64,000 nt of DNA from Agrobacterium vitis. GTDB taxonomy: Bacteria > Pseudomonadota > Alphaproteobacteria > Rhizobiales > Rhizobiaceae. The DNA lies in NCBI RefSeq assembly GCF_014926405.1, contig NZ_JACXXJ020000005.1, positions 2,423,001 through 2,487,000 on the forward strand, written 5' to 3'. The notes beneath the pieces were generated by a model, which was not told where the DNA came from, ran no database searches, and was given only the letters and a program-made list of their open reading frames with translations. Position numbers and translations under genes: made by a program. This document shows positions 55,848-63,397 of the stretch, one piece after another. Within the stretch, counting starts at the first letter, position 1. Every line of letters starts with the position of its first letter.

Positions 55848-56825
55848 TCAGAGCCAGCCTTTCGAGCGGAAGAACAGGAAGGGAATGATCGCGGACAGAA
55901 CCATGACGATCAGAGCAAATGGGTAGCCAAGCAGCCACGTCAACTCCGGCATGACCTGAAAGTTCATTCCATAGATGGAAGCGACCAGCGTCGGCGGCAA
56001 AAACACCACCGATGCAATCGAGAAAATCTTGATGATCGAATTCTGTTCGACATTGATCAGACCAAGCGAGGCATCGAGCATGAAACTGATATTGCTGGCG
56101 ATGAAACCGGCATGTTCGGACAGGGATTGAATATCATGGGCGACGACCTGACAGAGGTCGCGGGCTTGCGCATTGGACTTGACCGGTTCCACCGACAGCA
56201 GGAAGGACGACAGCCGCGACAGGGATGCCAGGCTGTCGCGCGTCTTGCTGACCAGCCGATGATGGCTGGCGATATCGAACAGCCGGTCTTCCAGAAAGCG
56301 CGCCGCCCGGCGCTTGGTGCGGCTGCGATCGACGAACACATCGCCGGACAGCGCATCGACCCGCATACCGGCAATTTCCAGAATTTCGGCGGTGCGGTCG
56401 ACCACCGTTTCCAAAAGACGCGCCAGCATGACAGCGTTGGAGGTGCAATGGGCCTGATTGCGGCTGAGGGCTGCGGTAAACAAGCCAAAAGCGCGGGGCT
56501 CGGCATAGCGCACGGTGACCAGACGCCCTCCGCCCAGAATGAAGGCGACATCGGCCAGATGCGGCAGGTCCGATTCGGCCTTACAGAGCAGCGATGCGGT
56601 CATGTAAACGCCATGATCGTCCATATACAATCGGCTGGAGGGCTCGATATCCTTTAGGTCGTCACGGGTGGGAAGCGGCAGGCCCAGCAAGCGTTCGGCC
56701 AAAGCCTCCTCTGTCCTGTCAGGATTGAGAAGATCGAGCCATAGAACATCTTTGTCCAGCACCGCTGGCGCATCGCTGGGCAGGATCATATCTGCCGTCC
56801 CGTCACACCTGTAAGCTTTGATCAA
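55848..56825 (-). CDS. corA: CorA-family magnesium transporter
   Basis: A 325-residue pentameric divalent cation channel. The selectivity motif is YGMNF between the two C-terminal helices (IFSIASVVFLPPTLVASIYGMNF and FALIVMVLSAIIPFLFF). The large N-terminal cytoplasmic funnel is helical. Start is TTG (56825), preceded by AAAGGTG at eight bases. A short frame with a signal-like segment ends at this start codon with a TTGA overlap. Followed 15 bases later by kup. Confidence 0.93.
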   Translation of the reverse strand: MIKAYRCDGTADMILPSDAPAVLDKDVLWLDLLNPDRTEEALAERLLGLPLPTRDDLKDIEPSSRLYMDDHGVYMTASLLCKAESDLPHLADVAFILGGGRLVTVRYAEPRAFGLFTAALSRNQAHCTSNAVMLARLLETVVDRTAEILEIAGMRVDALSGDVFVDRSRTKRRAARFLEDRLFDIASHHRLVSKTRDSLASLSRLSSFLLSVEPVKSNAQARDLCQVVAHDIQSLSEHAGFIASNISFMLDASLGLINVEQNSIIKIFSIASVVFLPPTLVASIYGMNFQVMPELTWLLGYPFALIVMVLSAIIPFLFFRSKGWL

Positions 56826-57109
56826 ACGTTCGACACCTTTGCCCGATGACGGACAGTGCCGCCAGCCGCAGCATTTTCATGGACACCCATGAAAACCTGC
56901 GATGATTTACCCTTGCCCATGCGCGTGACTATCATTTCCCATAGCGGGAAGACATGTTCCTGCCCATGATCCATGCTCAGCGGGCAAGCAATAGCACCTG
57001 CCGTGAGGATGGCAAGGGCAATTGCGCGCAGGCATTTGATCCTGATCAATGCAACCTGAAGAAATTTCCCCGACAAAGCCTCCGCCAGGGTAGCGAGATC
57101 CTGTTGCAT
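56822..57109 (-). CDS. Possible small exported protein upstream of corA (weak)
   Basis: A 95-codon frame that overlaps the corA start by four bases (TTGA). It has one hydrophobic segment (LRAIALAILTAGAIACPLSM) that could be a signal anchor, then HGQEHVFPLWEMIVTRMGKG. I do not recognise a family. Overlap with corA is the only support; it could be chance. A shorter start inside is equally plausible. Confidence 0.25.
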   Translation of the reverse strand: MQQDLATLAEALSGKFLQVALIRIKCLRAIALAILTAGAIACPLSMDHGQEHVFPLWEMIVTRMGKGKSSQVFMGVHENAAAGGTVRHRAKVSNV

Positions 57110-57186
57110 TTCCGCCGGAACCCTACAACCGTGCGGTTCGCCGTTGCAGTATCAATCTGCAACGGCGGCTCTATTCTGTGCTGACC

Positions 57187-58353
57187 TCATTCAAAGGTAA
57201 TGGTCGGCGCCTGTCTTGTTGAATGTCGCTGGACCTCGCGCCAGACGCGGGTGGCGATCTCACGATACACCAGCGCCTGGGGGCTCTCCGGCTCGGAAAC
57301 CACGACCGGGGTGCCTGCATCGGAATGTTCGCGGATGGAAATGGTCAACGGCACTTCACCCAGGAATGGCGCACCAATGGCTTCAGCTTCGGCTTTGGCG
57401 CCGCCATGACCGAAAATATCGTAACGGGCGCCGGTATCGGGAGCGATGAAATAGCTCATGTTCTCGATGACGCCGAGTACTGGCACTTCGACCTTCTTGA
57501 ACATGTTGATACCCTTGCGGGCATCGATCAGCGCCAGATCCTGCGGGGTCGAGACGATCACCGCACCGCTCAACGGGACCTGCTGGGCCATGGTCAATTG
57601 CGCATCGCCCGTGCCCGGCGGCATGTCCACCACCAGCACGTCCAGCTCGCCCCAGGCCACTTCGCGCAACATCTGCATCAGGGCCGATTGTACCATCGGG
57701 CCGCGCCAGATCATCGCGGTGCCCTCATCCACCAAAAAGCCGATGGACATCGCCTTCAGGCCATAATTTTCCATAGGCACGATAATGCGCCCGTCGATCT
57801 GCTGAGGTCGCCCGGAAATGCCAAGCAGGCGCGGCATCGACGGACCATAGACATCGGCATCGAGAATGCCGACCTTCAGGCCATTGGCAAGCAAGGCCAG
57901 CGCCAGATTGACGGCCGTGGTGGATTTGCCGACGCCACCCTTGCCGGAAGCCACCGCGATGATGGCGCCGATACCGGGAATGCCAGCCTTGGCCGGGCGG
58001 GCCGGCTGGCTTTGGGCCGGCGCATGAGAATGCCCGTGTGAATGGGAATGCGAGTGGGAAGAATTGGGTGCCGAGGGAGCAGGCGGCGTCGATGGCGATC
58101 CGGCCTTGCGCTCGGCTGTCAGGCTGACAAGCGCTCCCTTGACGCCGGCAAGCGCCTTGACACTGCGCTCCGCCGCCTGGCGCAAAGGCTCCAACTCCCG
58201 GGCGCGCTCAGCCGGAACATTAATGGAGAGATAGACCTTGGCGTCGGAAATGAACACGTCCGATACCATGCCCAGATCGACAATATTGCCCTCGAGATCG
58301 GGTCCGCGCACGGTCTTCAAGGCTTCAAGAACAGTGTTTTTATCGAGCGTCAT
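57187..58353 (-). CDS. Mrp/ApbC-family iron-sulfur carrier ATPase
   Basis: A 388-residue P-loop ATPase. The N-terminal DUF59/MIP18-like domain (VLEALKTVRGPDLEGNIVDLG) is joined by a His/Ser-rich linker (HSHSHSHGHSHAP, residues about 99-112) to the ATPase domain with deviant Walker A GKGGVGKSTT and DVYGPSMPRL. The usual Fe-S cysteines near the C-terminus (CPDC in many relatives) are replaced by APDT in SYFIAPDTGARYD. So the metal role may differ or be shared with other sites. The ATG at 58353 follows AAGGAAG. Confidence 0.9.
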   Translation of the reverse strand: MTLDKNTVLEALKTVRGPDLEGNIVDLGMVSDVFISDAKVYLSINVPAERARELEPLRQAAERSVKALAGVKGALVSLTAERKAGSPSTPPAPSAPNSSHSHSHSHGHSHAPAQSQPARPAKAGIPGIGAIIAVASGKGGVGKSTTAVNLALALLANGLKVGILDADVYGPSMPRLLGISGRPQQIDGRIIVPMENYGLKAMSIGFLVDEGTAMIWRGPMVQSALMQMLREVAWGELDVLVVDMPPGTGDAQLTMAQQVPLSGAVIVSTPQDLALIDARKGINMFKKVEVPVLGVIENMSYFIAPDTGARYDIFGHGGAKAEAEAIGAPFLGEVPLTISIREHSDAGTPVVVSEPESPQALVYREIATRVWREVQRHSTRQAPTITFE

Positions 58354-58764
58354 GGATCCGCTTCCTTGGTGAAGGCCGGGACACTCGACTGGAAATTGTC
58401 CGCGCCCGACGAAACGTGTGAGTGACGCTCAAATAAGGTTTTATCGCCTGCAACGGAAGAGCCAAAAACAAACGCCGCCAAAACCATTGCCCTGAAGCAC
58501 GGTTAAGGCGGCGTTTTGTGAGGGCGATTTCCAGACCGCCCTTCTCCAAGTCCCCTCTGGACCCTGTTGCTGTATTGAAAGCACAAACCGTGCCAACTCG
58601 AAAGATTGGGCTTTTCACCCGGTAAATCCTGTCAAATCACCGGAGACGCCGCCAATTGGCTGAAGAAATCACCACAATCCAGCCGCGCCATTCCGGCAAT
58701 TGCTTAAAAAACAGCCGCACCAACGCTTTGAACATTCACGTCATAGGGTTTCTGTGCTGCAATA
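58354..58764. other. Intergenic region with one terminator
   Basis: About 410 bases between the Mrp-type gene and the NasS-like gene, both minus. Apart from the terminator at 58472-58516 no repeat or gene is supported; it should hold the mrp promoter. Confidence 0.5.
58472..58516 (-). terminator. Probable terminator downstream of the NasS-like gene
   Basis: Perfect arms AAACGCCGCC / GGCGGCGTTT with a long loop, followed on the minus strand by GTTTTTGG. It lies about 250 bases past the gene's stop, so the 3' UTR would be long. Confidence 0.6.
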
Positions 58765-60009
58765 TTAATTTCTCGGAACCGCTGGTGAAGCGGCAAGATA
58801 ATCATCAAGCCGGTCAGGGTCGAAGACCCGTCCATCGAAAAATCCGTCCGGCCCAAGCAACAAACGGCCATTGCTGGCGCCGACATAATCGGCTGCTGCC
58901 ATCGCCCCCTCCACCTTGATATTGGCGCCTGGCATGGCGGCGAAGACCGGCCTGAGGGCGCGGCGATAAAGATCCGGGCGATAGGTTTCGAGCACCGTGG
59001 CAATCCGCTCGCGGTCATGGACAACGTGACCGCCAAGCACCATCTGGCTATAAAACCACAGGGCATGGCTGACCCAGGGGAAATTGGCGGCCTTGCGCTC
59101 CAGCACCAGAAAATCCTCAAGCGGCTGAACCTCTCCCGGCGCGGTTACCAGATCGCCGGTCAGGCCGGGTAACAAAAGCCGGCCTTCGACACCGAGATAG
59201 CGGGGGGCCGCCATGATACCGGCCAGCTCCTCGGTATTGCCGGGATTACCGCACCATTGCGCGGCGCGGTAAAGCGCACGGATCAGCGCATCGAGCGCGG
59301 CGGGATTGTTCTCGCCCCACTGCCTGCCAATGCCGAGAACCTTGTCCGGACCGCCGCGCCAGATAGCTGCGGTCGCAGCAACAATGCATCCGACCTGCCG
59401 GTCCACCGCAACACTATTCCACGGTTCCGCCGCGCAAAATCCGTCAAGCACGCCCGCGCCAAGCCCATCCGCCATCAGCGGCGATGGCAATGAGACGATT
59501 TCGATCTCACTGCCACGGTCCAGATTGCAGGCAGCAAGCCAGTAGCGCAGATAATAGGCCTGGCTGGAATGGGTATCGCCGACGGCAATCCGCAAAGGCG
59601 GCAGGGACTTAGCGCGACGTTTCTCCACCACTCGTTTCAGTGCGGCGCCCGCCGCTATTGGCTCCAGAAGGTGGCTTTCCCAGCCTGCCTGTTGCATGGC
59701 TGTTGCAAGCGCATTCGACACAGTGAGCGCGCCGCCACCCAAATTGAGGGCCATAGGGACCAGCAGAGCGGGGGCCAGCGGCGAAAAACCGAGATTGGCG
59801 GCCAGCGCAAAGGGGCCAGGCAGATGCGCGCCATCGAAATGACCGACCGTCAGGCGGTCGCGGATCTGGGTCCAGCAGGTTTCGCGCACTAGGCGCAGGG
59901 TCAGGCCTTCGTCGGAGGCAAAGCCTTTTTCCATCGCCGCAACCAGTGGGGCGCTATCGAGACATGGCATGTAGCCAAGAGTGACATGCAAAGAAATGTG
60001 CTGACCCAT
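58765..60009 (-). CDS. NasS/NrtA-like binding protein without signal peptide
   Basis: A protein of about 414 residues of the CmpA/NrtA/NasS family of nitrate- or bicarbonate-binding folds (LGYMPCLDSAPLVAAMEKGF, DGAHLPGPFALAANLG, DGFCAAEPWNSVAV). It lacks a signal peptide, unlike transport binding proteins, and so resembles NasS, the cytoplasmic nitrate sensor that controls the antiterminator NasT. No NasT or nitrate gene is adjacent; the gene upstream is a LuxR-type regulator. The start is ambiguous (candidates 60009, 60021, 60045). Nitrate binding is inferred only. Confidence 0.75.
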   Translation of the reverse strand: MGQHISLHVTLGYMPCLDSAPLVAAMEKGFASDEGLTLRLVRETCWTQIRDRLTVGHFDGAHLPGPFALAANLGFSPLAPALLVPMALNLGGGALTVSNALATAMQQAGWESHLLEPIAAGAALKRVVEKRRAKSLPPLRIAVGDTHSSQAYYLRYWLAACNLDRGSEIEIVSLPSPLMADGLGAGVLDGFCAAEPWNSVAVDRQVGCIVAATAAIWRGGPDKVLGIGRQWGENNPAALDALIRALYRAAQWCGNPGNTEELAGIMAAPRYLGVEGRLLLPGLTGDLVTAPGEVQPLEDFLVLERKAANFPWVSHALWFYSQMVLGGHVVHDRERIATVLETYRPDLYRRALRPVFAAMPGANIKVEGAMAAADYVGASNGRLLLGPDGFFDGRVFDPDRLDDYLAASPAVPRN

Positions 60010-60114
60010 TGCAGCATACATGCCGCAAACCGCTGCCTCAGGCAAGTTGCACCTGCCGGAGAAGGCCGTCCTTCGGATGCATTATTCAAGACATCGAAGA
60101 TGTCTCACGCATTC

Positions 60115-60882
60115 CTATTTGATCAGACTCAACCGTAGCGCCTTCGCGACCGCCTGGGTGCGGTTCACGGTATCCAGCTTGCGGGTGGCGCGGTTGAGAT
60201 AATGATTGATCGTATGTTCTGACAGGCCCATGATCTCAGCGATTTCAACGGAGGTCTTGCCCGCCGCCGTCCAGGTCAGACATTCGATCTCGCGCTCCGT
60301 CAGCGTTTCGGTGACCCGTGCATCCAGTTCGCGAATTTCGGCAAGTCGGTTGAACACATGCCCGGCCAGATATTGCAGCAGCACCATGTCAACGAAGGAA
60401 AATGCTGGCATTTCACCGCAAATATTGACAGCGCCCCGGTTACCATGGGCATCATGAACCGGAAAACAGGCGCCGCGCGGCATGCCAAACCGCAAAAACA
60501 GGTCCGTCGCCAGCTCGACAGTCTTGGGATCGCGTTCACGGGCGACCACATGCACATCGAAAACAACGGGTATAGAGGTGTTGCGCAACCGGTTGAACAT
60601 CGGGCTGGACGACAGCAGGGACGCCATGTCGTATTCGCTGAGAAAATCAGCAGGCCAGTTGGTGATGACCGAGCTGCCGGTCAAAGTTTTTGCACCAGCC
60701 GAAGGCACATTCATGACCATGAAGCCCTTGGCGCCGAAAAAGTCAGTCAACCGCTTCATCAGCCTGAAAACGTCAAACTGGGTCTTATAGCCACTTAATT
60801 CGCGCACATAGCGTTCTGCCGTCGCAAATTTCGAGGCCGCATCTTCGGCAACCATTGCCATATGGACCAGATCGTCACCCAT
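60115..60882 (-). CDS. LuxR-type regulator with autoinducer-binding-like domain
   Basis: A 255-residue regulator. The N-terminal half resembles an autoinducer-binding domain but lacks several usual acyl-homoserine-lactone contacts: the Asp-Pro pair reads SSP and the aromatic after PV is Phe. The C-terminal helix-turn-helix is intact (LTEREIECLTWTAAGKTSVEIAEIMGLSEHTINHYLNRA). It probably does not sense a standard acyl-homoserine lactone, and no luxI gene is near. No clear ribosome site precedes the ATG. It lies 105 bases upstream of the NasS-like gene on the same strand. Confidence 0.85.
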   Translation of the reverse strand: MGDDLVHMAMVAEDAASKFATAERYVRELSGYKTQFDVFRLMKRLTDFFGAKGFMVMNVPSAGAKTLTGSSVITNWPADFLSEYDMASLLSSSPMFNRLRNTSIPVVFDVHVVARERDPKTVELATDLFLRFGMPRGACFPVHDAHGNRGAVNICGEMPAFSFVDMVLLQYLAGHVFNRLAEIRELDARVTETLTEREIECLTWTAAGKTSVEIAEIMGLSEHTINHYLNRATRKLDTVNRTQAVAKALRLSLIK

Positions 60883-61053
60883 CGATAAAAAGCCTTGTTC
60901 TCTTTACATATCGCGACCGCGTCGCAACCCGTTGCAGACCTGCTATAGCCGGACATTGCGAAAATTGAATGCCGACTGCATTCCGGCAGTTACAGCCAAA
61001 AACATTGATAACTAAAAAAGCCAGTCCTGAATAATTTAACGAAGCCCTCTATC

Positions 61054-61104
61054 CATTCACCTATCTTCCGGCCATTCATTTATTTTCCGGTCATTTATTT
61101 AGGT
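61054..61104. repeat. 19-base tandem repeat, two and a half units
   Basis: CATTCACCTATCTTCCGGC, CATTCATTTATTTTCCGGT and a partial CATTTATTTAGG follow each other directly. Confidence 0.75.
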
Positions 61105-61475
61105 CCTGCCGCAACAGAAAAAGGCTTCCGGTCTTATCGTTTGGCGATAACGATGCCCACCCGAACGCAATTGCCCATCCTATAGATCGACCATCCTGCC
61201 AATACCAAGGGCTGAAACCACGTTTTTAGAAAATTCTATCGTCTAAGCCGCGAAATAGGCCAACGCCACAAAACAGGTTCGCACATCAAGTATTCCCTGT
61301 TTTGCTTGCGCGACGTTGACCAATACGACGGCCATGTCGGCCTGGATGTGAAACCGCCGTCATCGCACGCAGTTTATTTTGCCTGGCATTGTCATTCGTA
61401 CCAAATCGGCTGTCGTGGAACCATCCGAGCGGCTTGAATCGCGTTCTCTGCGGTCTAGATGAAACGCGATTGGCA

Positions 61476-61507
61476 AAACCGGTTTCCACTTTTTCTGGAC
61501 ATGCTCT
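61476..61507. repeat. RIME fragment, inverted
   Basis: AAACCGGTTTCCACTTTTTC then ATGCTC is the inverse of the GAGCAT...GAAAAGTGG-AACCGGTTT left end of the full RIME copies. It directly abuts the two-module palindrome. Confidence 0.7.
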
Positions 61508-61612
61508 ACAGCGCCGTGCGCCCTATATGGCGACAAAGGTTCGCTGTAGTGCTTTATATCCGCTGCATAATTTCTCCTTAAATCGATTCCGATTTCAAAA
61601 ATTATGCAGTAG
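61504..61612. repeat. Dispersed two-module palindromic element, copy 3
   Basis: CTCTACAGCGCCGTGCGCC, CTATATGGCG, CAAAGGTTCGCTGTAG (module 2), then a GCTTTATAT linker and GCTGCATAATTTC...AAAATTATGCAGTAG (module 1). Same module order as copy 2. It ends about 38 bases before the SMP-30 start. Confidence 0.85.
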
Positions 61613-61649
61613 ACAAGAGAGCCACAGCGATTGGATGAAGGAGACCATC

Positions 61650-62531
61650 TTGCAAACAGCGTATTCCGGCACCGTCCTGGTCGATACCCGCCTGCATCTG
61701 GGTGAAGGCCCGACCTATGACGTCGCGCGTGACACCGCCTGGTGGTTCGACATTCTCGGCAAGGGGCTGATCGAGCATCGGTTTGCCACGGGCGAAACGA
61801 TCCGCCACGATCTGCCGATGATGGCCAGCGCGTTGGCGACAATCGATGCTGAACGCCAGATGCTGGCGACAGAACAGGGTATTTTCATCCGCGCCATTGC
61901 CAGCGGCGAACTGACTTTGCTGACCGCGCTGGAACCGGAACTGATCGGCAATCGCTCCAACGACGGGCGGGTCCATCCTTGCGGTGCACTGTGGATCGGC
62001 ACGATGGGCAAGACGGCAGCCGATGGGGCTGGTGCGATCTATCATGTGGCGGGCGACAAGGTGACTCGTCTTTATGATAGCATCAGCATTCCCAACGCCA
62101 TCTGTTTTTCGCCGGATGGAAGCCTCGGTTACTATGTCGACACGCGGGTCAATACGCTGATGAAGGTCAGTCTCGATCCGGCAACCGGCCTTCCGACCGG
62201 GACGCCATCCGTCCATATCGACGGACGCGGCAAGGATGGTGGCATCGACGGTGCGGTCTGCGATGCGGAAGGCGGCTTGTGGAATGCCCGTTGGGGCGTT
62301 GGCGCCGTCGATCACTACGATAGAACAGGACAGCACCTGGCGCGCTACCGGCTTCCCGCTGCCCAAACCACCTGCCCGGCCTTTATCGGTGCCAAGGCCG
62401 ACCGCCTGTTGGTCACCTCCGCCACCGAAGGGCTCGACGCCGATGGCCTGGCCGCAGATCCCCATGGTGGCAAGACCTTCGTCCTCGATATCGCGGTCAA
62501 GGGCAGACACGAGCCAAGCTTCCGCTTGTAA
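61650..62531 (+). CDS. SMP-30/gluconolactonase-family lactonase
   Basis: A roughly 293-residue six-bladed beta-propeller hydrolase. Metal-site residues are in HLGEGPTYD (Glu), SNDGRVHPCGALWIGTM and GGIDGAVCDAEGGLW (Asp). Relatives open sugar lactones such as gluconolactone or arabinolactone. The start is probably TTG at 61650, since AAGGAG lies six bases upstream; an ATG at 61635 has no ribosome site. No sugar dehydrogenase gene is adjacent. The real substrate is unknown. Confidence 0.88.
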   Translation: MQTAYSGTVLVDTRLHLGEGPTYDVARDTAWWFDILGKGLIEHRFATGETIRHDLPMMASALATIDAERQMLATEQGIFIRAIASGELTLLTALEPELIGNRSNDGRVHPCGALWIGTMGKTAADGAGAIYHVAGDKVTRLYDSISIPNAICFSPDGSLGYYVDTRVNTLMKVSLDPATGLPTGTPSVHIDGRGKDGGIDGAVCDAEGGLWNARWGVGAVDHYDRTGQHLARYRLPAAQTTCPAFIGAKADRLLVTSATEGLDADGLAADPHGGKTFVLDIAVKGRHEPSFRL

Positions 62532-62640
62532 AGCCCAGCCTCACACTCCTCAACCCTTGGTCTTTGAACGAGGCGCGCCCCAACTCATTTTTATGCCTAA
62601 AGTTCCGTCAATTTGCAGAAATAAAATGCACAATATTATC

Positions 62641-62665
62641 GGAACTCCTGCCTCTCTCGGGCATT
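62641..62665 (+). promoter_or_regulatory. Possible EcfG-type promoter of the PRC-barrel gene
   Basis: GGAAC, a 16-base spacer, then CATT; the general-stress sigma factor EcfG of alphaproteobacteria prefers GGAAC with CGTT at this spacing, so there is one mismatch. It lies about 140 bases upstream of the PRC-barrel gene. Confidence 0.35.
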
Positions 62666-62700
62666 TCACTACCGAGCCGAGCAGAGAGCCAGTCACTCAC

Positions 62701-62727
62701 GCTCATGAAAACACACTTTTCATGAGC
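62701..62727. promoter_or_regulatory. Perfect hairpin upstream of the PRC-barrel gene
   Basis: Arms GCTCATGAAAA / TTTTCATGAGC with a five-base loop, about 54 bases before the start codon. It would form in the mRNA leader if transcription starts at the candidate promoter. No T tract follows. Confidence 0.6.
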
Positions 62728-62780
62728 GACTAGCTCTCCCTCAGTCCGACACGAAACAAAGACCGAAAGGCAGGTTTAAG

Positions 62781-63314
62781 ATGAACAAGACCCTTAATTT
62801 TGTAGCAGCAACCGTACTCATGGGTTCCACTGTTGTCGCGCCAATGGCCTTTGCGCAGAGTGCAACGACACCAGCAACGCCCGGCACCACCACAACTGCT
62901 CCAAGCACCGGCACCGCCCCTGCAATGACCACGCCTGGCGCATCGGCTGCCATGGATACCTATCTGACCCAGCAGGGCAGCGACCAGTTGGCCGCATCCA
63001 ACTATGTCGGCCAGAACGTCTATGCTGGTGACAAGAGCATCGGTGAGATCAAGGACCTGATCATGCAGCAGAATGGCGGCCTTGTCGCAGCTGTGATCGG
63101 CGTTGGTGGCTTCTTGGGCATCGGCGAAAAGAATGTCGCCGTTCCCGTTAGCAAGATTACAGTGACCCGTGATGCGCAGAATGCAGACAAGCTGCGTCTG
63201 ACAACGACGGAAACGGCTGAGACGCTGAAGTCCGCTCCGGAATTCAAGACGCTGGAAGAGCAGAAGGCCGATTCAGGCACCACTGCCTCCACGCCGGCAA
63301 CTGTTACCAAGTAA
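62781..63314 (+). CDS. Exported PRC-barrel protein
   Basis: A 177-residue periplasmic protein. A signal peptide ends in PMAFA-QSATT near residue 25, followed by a Thr/Pro/Ala-rich linker of about 35 residues and a PRC-barrel domain (YVGQNVYAGDKSIGEIKDLIM, AAVIGVGGFLGIGEKNVAVP). Such proteins are common in rhizobia and often stress induced; the function is not defined. The ATG has AGGCAGG upstream. A rho-independent terminator follows. Confidence 0.88.
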   Translation: MNKTLNFVAATVLMGSTVVAPMAFAQSATTPATPGTTTTAPSTGTAPAMTTPGASAAMDTYLTQQGSDQLAASNYVGQNVYAGDKSIGEIKDLIMQQNGGLVAAVIGVGGFLGIGEKNVAVPVSKITVTRDAQNADKLRLTTTETAETLKSAPEFKTLEEQKADSGTTASTPATVTK

Positions 63315-63354
63315 GCATTTAACAGTGGCCCCACAGGCCAGCGTCAATAGAGAG

Positions 63355-63386
63355 AAGGCGGGACCGAAAGGCTCCCGCCTTTTTTA
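63355..63386 (+). terminator. Terminator of the PRC-barrel gene
   Basis: AAGGCGGGA / TCCCGCCTT stem with a short loop, followed by TTTTTTATT. It lies between convergent genes. Confidence 0.9.
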
Positions 63387-63397
63387 TTGCCCACACT

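Larger units (their letters stand above)
60883..61649. other. Long intergenic region with tandem and dispersed repeats
   Basis: About 770 bases between the divergent LuxR-type and SMP-30 genes. It contains a 19-base tandem repeat (61054-61104), a RIME fragment (61476-61507) and a full two-module palindrome (61504-61612). No gene is supported; an in-frame extension of the SMP-30 gene across the palindrome is translation of repeat sequence. Confidence 0.65.

Noticed and set aside
54855-56657. 600-codon plus-strand open frame opposite kup and corA
   Set aside because: It is antisense to two clear transporter genes; its composition (Gln/Arg/His-rich) is what high-GC antisense frames give, with no family motif.
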